Assembly (NCBI GenBank): GCA_002350705.1
Contig: DEFH01000009.1
Span: 39,663-68,382, forward strand
DNA length: 28,720 bases
Origin: Ruminococcaceae bacterium UBA2857
GTDB taxonomy: Bacteria > Bacillota > Clostridia > Oscillospirales > Acutalibacteraceae
Reading direction: 5' to 3'
Shown here: positions 21,830 to 28,720 of the stretch, one piece after another
Numbering within the stretch: position 1 is the stretch's first letter
Layout: each line of letters opens with the position of its first letter
Notes under the pieces: model-generated
Database searches by the model: none
What the model saw: only the letters and a program-made list of their open reading frames with translations
What the model was told of the DNA's origin: nothing
Translations under genes and position numbers: made by a program

Positions 21830-23855
21830 GAATGATATCCTCCTTTAATTTTATATATACAGGCGAGGCATTGAGATTGACCTTTACACCTATATGCAAC
21901 ACTTTGATAAACAGCCTGTCAAGTTCTCTCCGATATTCTATCAATCCTCTTTCGGAAAAAATTTCCAGAATCATCAGCAGCTTGAAAGCCCCTATCGTTT
22001 CCGCATGAACTTCATACAGAAGCGAGTCGATATAATAAACCGAACGGTTTGTTTTCCTGAGACAGACATATACGGCAGCGAATTCCTCTCTTGCGGGAAG
22101 TTTGTCTGACAGTGCCGCTGTCAGTATACCGCTCTTGTATGCGTCATAATCCTGCAAATCATACATTGCCTTTTCACAGTCAAATTCCGACAGCCTGATA
22201 TCCTTGACATGAAATGACATATTCTCCCTGCCCTGATAGACATTGATTTCCAGACATACCGCAAAATCCAGAACATCCCCCTCTCTGTAGGGAAACTCCG
22301 CAGGCGTTGTCGAAAACTTCATGATATTGAGCCTTGCACGGCCTTTGGAAACAGCCAATTTCAAATGCTTTCCTTCGGAAAGAGGAATGATTTTATCCAG
22401 ACGCATCCCGCACAAAGCAAATACAGGTTTGCTGTTGCCATAGCCGAACGGTTCAAAATACTGAAGCTGACGCACCATATCCGGTACCAGTGTTTCAGGA
22501 TTCAGCTTGCAGTCCACCTTAACGGATGCCAAAGGCATTTTTTCTTCCCGATAGGCATAATCATTGAGGGCTTTGCGAAAACTGTCGATATTTTTCTTTT
22601 CAATGCTGAAACCTACCGCCATAGGATGACCGCCAAATTTATCCAGATAATCCGAACAGGCAAAAATGGCATCCACCAATGAAAAACCTGCCACACTTCT
22701 TCCGGAACCCTTGCAGATGTCCCCATCCTCCGAAATGATAACAGACGGCTTTCCGAAAAGCTCCGTCACCCTCGAGGACACGATTCCTATCACCCCCGGA
22801 TTCCAGTTCTTCGAGGAAAGCACCAGTACTCTGTCATAGGAAAGCTGTGGATTTTCCCTTATCATACCGCATATCTGTTCAAAAATTTCTGCTTCGATGG
22901 ACTGTCTTTCTCCGTTGAGCCTGTTGAGCAGTTCAGCGATCGTCAGGGCTTCCTCATCATCTTCTGTCAGAAAGACCTTCAGTGCATCATACGGAGAACT
23001 CAGTCTGCCCGACGCATTGATTCTCGGTGCAATACGGAAAGCAATATTACCTGCATTGACCTTTTCAATGCCTGACACATCAATCAGGCTTGACAATCCC
23101 GTTCGTTCCGTATTGGGAATATTTTTCAAACCGGCTTTGACGATGGTTCTGTTTTCGCCTGTCAGCGGCACCAAGTCTGCCACTGTTCCGATCGCCGCCA
23201 CCTCCGCATAATTCTCCATCACGGAAACGGCTTCTCCGTCAAGGGCAATCGCCAGCTTCAAAGCAAGTCCCGCTCCGCAAAAGTCTTCATACGGCGACGT
23301 ATCATCTGTTCTGTGAGGATTCACAACAGCCTCGGCACGGGGAATGATGTCCTGCGGCTTATGGTGGTCTGTCACCACAACATCAATGCCAAGCGTATTG
23401 GCATATGCAATTTCCTCAATGGCGGAAATTCCGTTATCCACTGTCACAATCAGTTCTATTCCCTGTTGTTTGAGCTTGTCCACGGCTTTTTTGTTCATGC
23501 CGTAGCCTTCTTCGTTTCTGTCGGGAATATAGTACATGACATCCGCAAAAACCGATTCCAGATAGGAATACAGCAGTGCAGTTGCTGTAATTCCGTCACA
23601 GTCATAGTCCCCATAGATACATATTTTTTCACCTGTTGTCACAGCTTTTTTGATTCTCCTGACAGCCTTGTCCATGTCTTTGAGCAGAAACGGATCGCTC
23701 AGCTCATCCGATTCCGAAAAAAATCGTTCCATATCCTCTTTTTCCGTAATGCCCCTGATTGTCAGGAGTACTGCCGTAAAGGTCAGAAGCCCATATTTTT
23801 CGGTCAGTTCACGTACCTTTTCCTTATCAGGCTTTGAAATCACCCATCTTTTCAT
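21810..23855 (-). CDS. recJ: Single-stranded-DNA-specific 5'-3' exonuclease RecJ
   Basis: RecJ degrades 5' ssDNA ends in recombination and mismatch or base-excision repair. From ATG at 23855 the product has 681 residues. The DHH phosphoesterase core shows YGDYDCDGITATALLY (motif I), VTVDNGIS (motif II), VVVTDHHKPQ (motif III, DHH) and NPHRTDD. The DHHA1 part includes SGRSVAGFSLVDA and KFGGHPMAVGFS, the GGHxxAxG motif. An OB-fold and a C-terminal region of about 120 residues follow, as in clostridial RecJ. The in-frame ATG at 23912 is rejected because it overlaps the -35 box at 23907-23912; the TSS lies inside that extension. It leads the operon with relA, dtd, MBL, hemZ and the kinase. Confidence 0.96.
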   Translation of the reverse strand: MKRWVISKPDKEKVRELTEKYGLLTFTAVLLTIRGITEKEDMERFFSESDELSDPFLLKDMDKAVRRIKKAVTTGEKICIYGDYDCDGITATALLYSYLESVFADVMYYIPDRNEEGYGMNKKAVDKLKQQGIELIVTVDNGISAIEEIAYANTLGIDVVVTDHHKPQDIIPRAEAVVNPHRTDDTSPYEDFCGAGLALKLAIALDGEAVSVMENYAEVAAIGTVADLVPLTGENRTIVKAGLKNIPNTERTGLSSLIDVSGIEKVNAGNIAFRIAPRINASGRLSSPYDALKVFLTEDDEEALTIAELLNRLNGERQSIEAEIFEQICGMIRENPQLSYDRVLVLSSKNWNPGVIGIVSSRVTELFGKPSVIISEDGDICKGSGRSVAGFSLVDAIFACSDYLDKFGGHPMAVGFSIEKKNIDSFRKALNDYAYREEKMPLASVKVDCKLNPETLVPDMVRQLQYFEPFGYGNSKPVFALCGMRLDKIIPLSEGKHLKLAVSKGRARLNIMKFSTTPAEFPYREGDVLDFAVCLEINVYQGRENMSFHVKDIRLSEFDCEKAMYDLQDYDAYKSGILTAALSDKLPAREEFAAVYVCLRKTNRSVYYIDSLLYEVHAETIGAFKLLMILEIFSERGLIEYRRELDRLFIKVLHIGVKVNLNASPVYIKLKEDIIHVGQQT

Positions 23856-23883
23856 TCCTGCACCGCCTTTTCTATATTTTATT

Positions 23884-23912
23884 ATCATAACACTTTTTCT
23901 GCTGTAATTCAA
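23884..23912 (-). promoter_or_regulatory. Promoter of the recJ-relA operon
   Basis: On the minus strand TTGAAT (23907-23912) and TATGAT (23884-23889) are exactly 17 bases apart, with TGT before the -10. The 24 bases between the -10 and the recJ ATG leave room for the AAAGGCGGTG ribosome-binding region. The remaining stretch 23913-24065 is AT-rich and shows no gene. Confidence 0.75.
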
Positions 23913-24065
23913 TATTTTCTTGACTTCCGCAAAAATTTTTTATCGAAAACAGAAGAAAAAATCGACAGATTTTGGAAATGAAGCGGAATAAAAAACAGAA
24001 TCCAAAAATTTACAGTTTATTCATTTTTTGTTCAAGTTCTTCACCTGTTCGTAGTACAATTTAAT

Positions 24066-24106
24066 AAAAACGGTTCTCTTTCTTTCCAAAAGAGAACCGT
24101 TTTTTT
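24066..24106. terminator. Bidirectional rho-independent terminator after the S41 peptidase gene
   Basis: A perfect 15-bp stem (24066-24080 with 24090-24104) closes a 9-base loop. T-runs follow on both strands. The 5' arm of the minus-strand hairpin begins within the stop codon region of the S41 peptidase gene. It also shields the recJ promoter from upstream transcription. Confidence 0.92.
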
Positions 24107-25856
24107 ATTCATCAAACATGGCAGCCGCTGCATCAAGTTCCGGATCACCCTGCCCGTCGAAGAGAGCTGTTGCAAGCTCCAGCGTCACAGGAATTTTCTC
24201 GTCAAACGATACACGGTTTTTTCTGTCGGGTTTTGTGTCGATAGCATAATCGCCGTTTTCTTCCAGAGAATGTATCACAGGGAAAGCAACCAAACAGTTT
24301 CCCGGAAGCATACATTTGACTCCTACTGCCTGACCGATATTCATGGAAGTTGTCATCCCGACCACCTTCGCATGATCGTCATATTTTCCCATCATATCTG
24401 CCAGATAATCTCCCGAACTTCCGCACGTCATATTGACAAGCACCACGACAGGCAAATCCTTGAAGGTGCCTTCGCCATTCATTTCCACTTTCATATTCAT
24501 TCTATGGTCTGCCGTTCCGCCGTAAACAAAAGCGAATGTGTTCTTATCCGTGAACATGGACGCTATTGCTGTACTGATATAAGGATTACCGCCAAGATTT
24601 CCTCTTAAATCAAGTACCAGTTTTTCCATTCCCCGACTTTTCAATTCATTGAGTCTGTTTCGGACAATTTCCTGTATTTCGGGATAATTTCCCAGGACAT
24701 AGGACTTTGCATCCAAAAACGTATCATGTACTTCCTGAGCAACACGCATATATCCCACTTTGTCGGTAAGCATTTTTGTCCTGAAATTTTCCAGACCATC
24801 CACATCTTCCGGTACTTCATTGTAATGAATGTGCAGAAGTCTGTCAATCGCTTGGTTAAGCCTCGTAAAATACTCTTCTTTTCCTGTAATACTGACAGTT
24901 TTTTCATTTCCGCCGGCGTCAAGAAAACCGACCTCTATTTTTTCTCCGCTCGATACAGACAATATCAATGGTCGTATGAAATCCTCGTTTTCCTGTACAG
25001 GATAATTACTGTAAAGAATATTGGTATTGGCGGTTTCCTTAATGGCGGTCAATATTGGCTTGCCGTTCCAGGCAGTAATCACCGTTCCAACGGCAATACC
25101 TGCCTTTTGAGCCTCGCTTCCCTCTTCCACCATAAATGCCCGTACCGTTCCGTCTGAAACAGGATATACAATCATTCCGTAATTATACTGCATATGACGA
25201 ATGATATAATCTTCCAGTCCTTTATCGGAATCCGTCAGAAAAGCACCGAAATGACCATCATATGTAAGATAGACAAGTCTTTCCAGCATCTCACTGTAAA
25301 GAAAATAATCTTCGGTTTGCTGTGCTTTTTCTGCCATTGGCAGAAGCTCCGCATCTATCGCATCATAATCAATTTGTTTCCATTCATTCAAAGGATAGTA
25401 ATGTTTCATTTCCGCAATGAGGGCATGATAAGAGTCCACCATGGACATACGGGAAAAATTCACTATTCTTGCGTGTAAAGACCCCAGCAGCACAAATGAA
25501 AACAATGTTCCTGTACAGACAACCACCGCACAAATCACCGATACAATATGAAAGGCTGCTTTTTTCCTGCACAACGGTGTCATCAGCGGAAAAAAGACTG
25601 CTGCTACATACAGTGCCCAAAAAATGTCCAGAATTAGATAGGTATTGCTGCCGCACCAATTCAGAATCAGATGTACTCCGCATAATATCAGCGGAATGAA
25701 ACTGCAAATCACCCAGATTTTCAGACTTTTGCCTGTTTTCACAAGGATATTTCTCACAATCGGAAATATCACTGCGGCCAGCGGCATGAAAACAAACAAA
25801 AATTTCGTAAACGGTTCCATTATAATCCATCTGTCTGCAATCAGTTCCAGATTCAT
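24105..25856 (-). CDS. Membrane-anchored S41-family peptidase with PDZ-like domain
   Basis: The 583-residue protein starts with four hydrophobic helices (about 15-38, 46-67, 72-94 and 102-126), then a large domain that should face outside. DGHFGAF (His202) is followed by a PDZ-like stretch at about 236-270 (VEEGSEAQKAGIAVG and ITAWNGKPI). The S41 core follows: LVLDLRGNLGGNPY (414-425) and LVNMTCGSSGDYLADMMG, with Ser480 or Ser481 as likely nucleophile. The Lys of Ctp-type enzymes (TxGKG) is replaced by TTSMNIGQ, so it resembles the tricorn/IRBP branch that uses His. Substrates are unknown. AAGGAG stands nine bases before the ATG, and an extended -10 promoter lies upstream. The sigma-LRR and winged-helix-like genes lie upstream in the same direction. 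Confidence 0.82.
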   Translation of the reverse strand: MNLELIADRWIIMEPFTKFLFVFMPLAAVIFPIVRNILVKTGKSLKIWVICSFIPLILCGVHLILNWCGSNTYLILDIFWALYVAAVFFPLMTPLCRKKAAFHIVSVICAVVVCTGTLFSFVLLGSLHARIVNFSRMSMVDSYHALIAEMKHYYPLNEWKQIDYDAIDAELLPMAEKAQQTEDYFLYSEMLERLVYLTYDGHFGAFLTDSDKGLEDYIIRHMQYNYGMIVYPVSDGTVRAFMVEEGSEAQKAGIAVGTVITAWNGKPILTAIKETANTNILYSNYPVQENEDFIRPLILSVSSGEKIEVGFLDAGGNEKTVSITGKEEYFTRLNQAIDRLLHIHYNEVPEDVDGLENFRTKMLTDKVGYMRVAQEVHDTFLDAKSYVLGNYPEIQEIVRNRLNELKSRGMEKLVLDLRGNLGGNPYISTAIASMFTDKNTFAFVYGGTADHRMNMKVEMNGEGTFKDLPVVVLVNMTCGSSGDYLADMMGKYDDHAKVVGMTTSMNIGQAVGVKCMLPGNCLVAFPVIHSLEENGDYAIDTKPDRKNRVSFDEKIPVTLELATALFDGQGDPELDAAAAMFDE

Positions 25857-25887
25857 AAAATCAACTCCTTGTTTTGCATTTTTTCAT

Positions 25888-25896
25888 ATTATACCA
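25888..25896 (-). promoter_or_regulatory. Extended -10 promoter of the S41 peptidase gene
   Basis: The minus strand reads TGGTATAAT, a perfect -10 with the TGn element, 32 bases before the ATG at 25856. The -35 region is weak. It gives the peptidase gene its own transcript, although read-through from the sigma-LRR unit is possible. Confidence 0.65.
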
Positions 25897-25989
25897 CACT
25901 ATTCCACAAAAATACAGCATTTTTTACCAATATCTTACAAAATCAGGCTTTCTCCGCAAATAAGCACTGTCTCAGCATATGCGGCAAAG

Positions 25990-26259
25990 TTATCCCCTAA
26001 TCTTTTTGAGATATTCCTGTCCGGCTTCTGTTATGCCTGTCGCTGTAAATTCCAGCAGTTCACTGCATCCGAAACGAGACTTTGCCTTTACCAGACCGTT
26101 TCGCCTCAGTAATTCCAATGCCTTTCCAATATCACCGACGGAATATTTTCTGCATTTCGGAGATGCCGTCACATCATTGAAACTGACAGATTTTTTTGTC
26201 TTTAAGCTTTCATTGATACAGAGCAGAATATTGGTTACACACGCATCATACAGATTCAA
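25990..26259 (-). CDS. Small winged-helix-like protein (unknown function)
   Basis: The 89-residue protein has no membrane helix. An alpha-helical first half (NILLCINESLKTKKSVSFND) is followed by a helix-turn-helix-like stretch, SVGDIGKALELLRRNGLVKA. A beta hairpin and the ending FTATGITEAGQEYLKK complete it. The last element (GITxxGxxYL) is typical of winged-helix proteins of the YjcQ/PadR-like kind, where it forms the wing and final helix. It may be a DNA-binding regulator, but I cannot name a family firmly. The start is TTG at 26259 with GAGGTG eight bases upstream. It begins 27 bases after the sigma-LRR stop, so the two are probably co-transcribed. Confidence 0.7.
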   Translation of the reverse strand: MNLYDACVTNILLCINESLKTKKSVSFNDVTASPKCRKYSVGDIGKALELLRRNGLVKAKSRFGCSELLEFTATGITEAGQEYLKKIRG

Positions 26260-26286
26260 AATACATCACCTCACAAATTCAATTGA

Positions 26287-28638
26287 CTATGATTCCTGAT
26301 TTTCCGATTGGGATACAGAGACAAACGGCAATTCATATTTTTCCGCATAGTACTGTGCATAACTGTCAGGAAATCCATAAATCACAAAATCACTGTGCGG
26401 AAAAGCATTCTCTCCGATATACTGTACACTTGCGGGAATCGTCATCCCGACAAGGGAATTACAGCTGTCAAATGCTCCTGCCTCAATCCGTTCCAAACCA
26501 TCCGGCAATGTGATTTCTTTCAGTGACGTACATTGATAAAAAGCCTCTTTGCCAATAAATTTCAGATTCTGCGGCAAAATGATTTCCTCCAGTTTTCGGC
26601 AACTCCAGAAAGCCTCTTTGTCGATTTCCGTAACCGTGTCAGGCATATCGACCGATATCAGTTCGGTAAGATTCCGGAAAGCAGCTGCTCCTATTTTGGT
26701 AATATTGTCGGGCAGTATCATATACAGATTTCTGCCGGTTTCCGTATATTCTCTGATACCTTCAAAGAACCCCCTGAAATCGTTCCGGTCTGCAAAGAAT
26801 TCCGTAACATTTCCTCTGAATATCAGACGAGTATTTCTTGTATTTTTTATCACTCTCTGCAACGCTTCATAGACATAGGGAAATTCTTCAAAATGTTCCA
26901 TATCAATATTGATGACAAGCTCATCCAATAATTTTGTTTCATGAAACGTACCTCCCGTAAATTGTGCGTCCAGATACTCCACAGAGGCAGGTATCACTAT
27001 TTTTCGGAGATTGGGGCACGATTGAAACGCATAATAATCAACAGAAATTAAATTGGAGCCAAAATCAAATTCCTGCAAATCGGAGCAGGAAAATGCCTGA
27101 TATTCTATCGTCTCAACAGAATCGGCATTTGTAACCGTTTGCAGATTTTTACATCCATCAAAAGTACGGGGAGCAATTTGGGTAATTTGGGGATTCAATT
27201 CTATTGCTCTCAGTTCCGAGCAGGCAAACGCTGACCGTCCTATATCCTCTATCTTATCCCCAATTTTTACATTCCGAAAAAAACTCTGCCCTTCAAAAGC
27301 ACTCTGTCCTATGGCGGTGACAGGAATATCATTGATGTTATCAGGAATCACCAACTCTTCCATAAGTTCATGCGGGGGATTTGTCACGGAAACAAGTGTC
27401 GCTTCGTCGGCATTGTCATAGACTTTATAACGGAACATATTATCTTCTTCATAGTGAAAAACACTGTGGTCTTTTGACACAGAGGATTGTTCCGCTTCAA
27501 CATAAACAATACTCGGCTCGCTGTCACGATAAACCACATTTGTCTCATAAACAGTACTGGTTTGCATTATTGTATTTTCAATCACGCTGGTATCATGAAT
27601 AATACTGGTATCATAAATATTACTGGTTTCATAAACCGTAGTCGGTTCATAAACGGTACTGGTCTCGTAAATGACAGTAGGCTCGTAAACAATACCGGGT
27701 TCAACAATTGTTGTCTGAACTTCACTGGTTTCAACAACTGTCACTTCCACAATACTAATGTCACGCTCATAAACAACACTTACAGCAGGCATATCTTTCT
27801 TTTGTGCTTCGGGGGAAGGAAGCTGTGTCACACCGATACAGGTGGCAACCACAACGGCAGAAGTAACAGCGGAAATTCTGGCGGCAGTTGCATTGCTGAT
27901 TGTATGAGCAACAGATGTGCTTAAAGCAGATGATATATGGGCAGAAGCAAGACTCCCCACAGATGATGAAACCGTATTTGCCATAGTATTCGCTATCATT
28001 GAAAAATTGGCTGTCATAGGTGATTTTTCCGCAAGACCGGAAATGATCTGACCAAGATAGTTGAGCATATTCATATTGTAAAGTTTGACACCTTTTTTTT
28101 CATAGGCAAGGATTCTTTTTTGAATTTTGGCTCTTGCATAGCTCAGACGGCTTTTCACAGTGCCTTCACTGATGTGCAGTGATTTTGCAATACGTTCCAC
28201 AGACATATTGGAATAATAGTACATCAAAATCACTGATCTGTGCTTTTCGGAAAGCTCCGACACAATACGGAAAAGAATTTCTTTTCTTTCATCATCTTCC
28301 AGCTTTTCATAGGGAATGACCTCAGAAATATCTCTTTCCTGTTTCTCAAAAGAATTATCCTCTTCCAATAATTCATCATGCTTTTTACGAACCATAGATA
28401 CACACCGGTTCGTGATGACTCTTTTCAACCAGATATGAAAGGATTCCGGCTTTTTCACCATATCTATTTTTTGTATCACTACCACAAATATTTCATGTGC
28501 CGCATCCTGAGCATCTTCGTGTCTCGGAAAATATGTTCTGGCAATGGTGTATATTTCCCCGATATACTCGTTATACAATGCTTCAATAGCAGATTTATCG
28601 CCCTGCTGTGCAGCCCGAACGGTTTCGGCCACATCCAT
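26287..28638 (-). CDS. ECF-type sigma factor fused to a transmembrane segment, repeat stalk and leucine-rich-repeat ectodomain
   Basis: One 783-residue chain joins several parts. Residues 1-88 are sigma region 2 (DAAHEIFVVVIQKIDM, then WLKRVITNRCVSMVRKKH). Residues 120-178 are sigma region 4 (LSEKHRSVILMYYYSNMSVE and ISEGTVKSRLSYARAKIQK), an intact helix-turn-helix. Residues 190-253 are a Ser/Ala/Thr-rich linker. Residues 254-273 (ISAVTSAVVVATCIGVTQL) form the only membrane helix. Residues 311-370 are a hexapeptide repeat of the type VYETST. Residues 425-565 and 640-751 are BspA-type LRR_5 repeats (IGKEAFYQCTSLKEITLPDG style). The expected topology is sigma inside and LRRs outside. This reads as a membrane-held transcription factor sensing a surface ligand; that role is inference. 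No separate anti-sigma gene adjoins. AAAGGCGGTG precedes the ATG, with a 17-base-spaced promoter upstream. Confidence 0.88.
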   Translation of the reverse strand: MDVAETVRAAQQGDKSAIEALYNEYIGEIYTIARTYFPRHEDAQDAAHEIFVVVIQKIDMVKKPESFHIWLKRVITNRCVSMVRKKHDELLEEDNSFEKQERDISEVIPYEKLEDDERKEILFRIVSELSEKHRSVILMYYYSNMSVERIAKSLHISEGTVKSRLSYARAKIQKRILAYEKKGVKLYNMNMLNYLGQIISGLAEKSPMTANFSMIANTMANTVSSSVGSLASAHISSALSTSVAHTISNATAARISAVTSAVVVATCIGVTQLPSPEAQKKDMPAVSVVYERDISIVEVTVVETSEVQTTIVEPGIVYEPTVIYETSTVYEPTTVYETSNIYDTSIIHDTSVIENTIMQTSTVYETNVVYRDSEPSIVYVEAEQSSVSKDHSVFHYEEDNMFRYKVYDNADEATLVSVTNPPHELMEELVIPDNINDIPVTAIGQSAFEGQSFFRNVKIGDKIEDIGRSAFACSELRAIELNPQITQIAPRTFDGCKNLQTVTNADSVETIEYQAFSCSDLQEFDFGSNLISVDYYAFQSCPNLRKIVIPASVEYLDAQFTGGTFHETKLLDELVINIDMEHFEEFPYVYEALQRVIKNTRNTRLIFRGNVTEFFADRNDFRGFFEGIREYTETGRNLYMILPDNITKIGAAAFRNLTELISVDMPDTVTEIDKEAFWSCRKLEEIILPQNLKFIGKEAFYQCTSLKEITLPDGLERIEAGAFDSCNSLVGMTIPASVQYIGENAFPHSDFVIYGFPDSYAQYYAEKYELPFVSVSQSENQES
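27529..27708 (-). repeat. Degenerate 18-bp coding repeats (VYETST-type hexapeptide stalk)
   Basis: Inside the sigma-LRR gene, residues 311-370 repeat a six-residue unit such as IVYEPT, VIYETS, TVYEPT, TVYETS, NIYDTS and IIHDTS. The DNA repeats with an 18-base period and synonymous differences. The Thr/Glu/Tyr-rich pattern suggests an extended beta-type or disordered stalk carrying the LRR domain away from the membrane. Confidence 0.85.
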
Positions 28639-28675
28639 ATTTCCACACCGCCTTTCTTTTTAGCTTCTCATTTTT

Positions 28676-28704
28676 ATAATAATGCACAGCGACAAACATG
28701 TGAA
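28676..28704 (-). promoter_or_regulatory. Promoter of the sigma-LRR gene
   Basis: On the minus strand TTCACA (28699-28704) and TATTAT (28676-28681) are exactly 17 bases apart, each one mismatch from the housekeeping consensus. The gene start is 38 bases downstream. The spacing points to the vegetative sigma factor rather than obvious autoregulation by an ECF sigma. Confidence 0.6.
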
Positions 28705-28720
28705 CTACCCATTGTCTAAA

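Noticed and set aside
23856..23912. Upstream ATG start for recJ
   Set aside because: It overlaps the -35 box, and the extra 19 residues are not RecJ-like.
27529..27708. Periodic repeats considered as a CRISPR array
   Set aside because: The period is 18 bases with no unique spacers, the repeats are degenerate, and they encode a hexapeptide in frame inside a gene.

Overview
The window looks like a chromosomal segment of a low- to mid-GC, spore-forming-lineage Firmicute, most plausibly an Oscillospiraceae/Ruminococcus-type gut clostridium. I infer this from Gram-positive Shine-Dalgarno sites (AAGGAGG-type), frequent TGnTATAAT promoters, the sporulation-associated yabP/yabQ/spoVB cluster, the recJ-relA-dtd arrangement, and a BspA-type leucine-rich-repeat protein. 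No species can be named from the sequence alone. Almost all genes lie on the minus strand; only two (6141-8634) are on the plus strand. No gap between genes exceeds about 300 bases, and I see no rRNA, tRNA, CRISPR array, insertion sequence or prophage.

Layout, left to right. (1) 1-1482, small accessory genes: the first codons of a lipoprotein whose ribosome-binding site is buried in a perfect 14-bp hairpin, a flavodoxin-fold oxidoreductase, an acidic Cys-rich membrane-anchored protein, and a 50-residue exported peptide broken by a one-base frameshift in an A9 run. (2) 1538-5930, operon rlmB - degenerate P-type ATPase-like protein - rpe. (3) 6141-8634, plus strand: a GT-C-type membrane glycosyltransferase-like protein and a zinc-type macrodomain hydrolase. 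(4) 8719-10526: long-form ribosome hibernation factor and an amidohydrolase. (5) 10581-15503, the conserved division/sporulation cluster: spoVB-like flippase, mazG, HU, S4 protein (yabO), yabP, yabQ, divIC/ftsB-like, S1 protein (yabR). (6) 15604-16065, a zinc-ribbon protein with its own strong promoter. (7) 16166-23855, a tightly overlapping operon recJ - relA - dtd - MBL hydrolase - hemZ - uridine-kinase-like. (8) 24105-28638: a membrane S41 peptidase, a small winged-helix-like protein, and a remarkable single polypeptide joining an ECF-type sigma factor to a transmembrane helix, a hexapeptide-repeat stalk and a leucine-rich-repeat ectodomain.

How the parts work together. Regions 5 and 7 are conserved housekeeping: nucleotide sanitation (MazG), nucleoid (HU), translation and ribosome care (S4, S1, HPF, RlmB, Dtd), stringent response (RelA), repair (RecJ) and envelope/cortex assembly (SpoVB-like, YabP, YabQ, DivIC). 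The candidates for new biology are the sigma-TM-LRR protein with its neighbouring membrane protease (a possible one-piece surface-sensing transcription switch), the P-type ATPase-like protein that has lost its catalytic motifs and carries a disordered N-terminal tail of about 420 residues, the frameshifted exported peptide, and the hairpin-masked lipoprotein ribosome-binding site.
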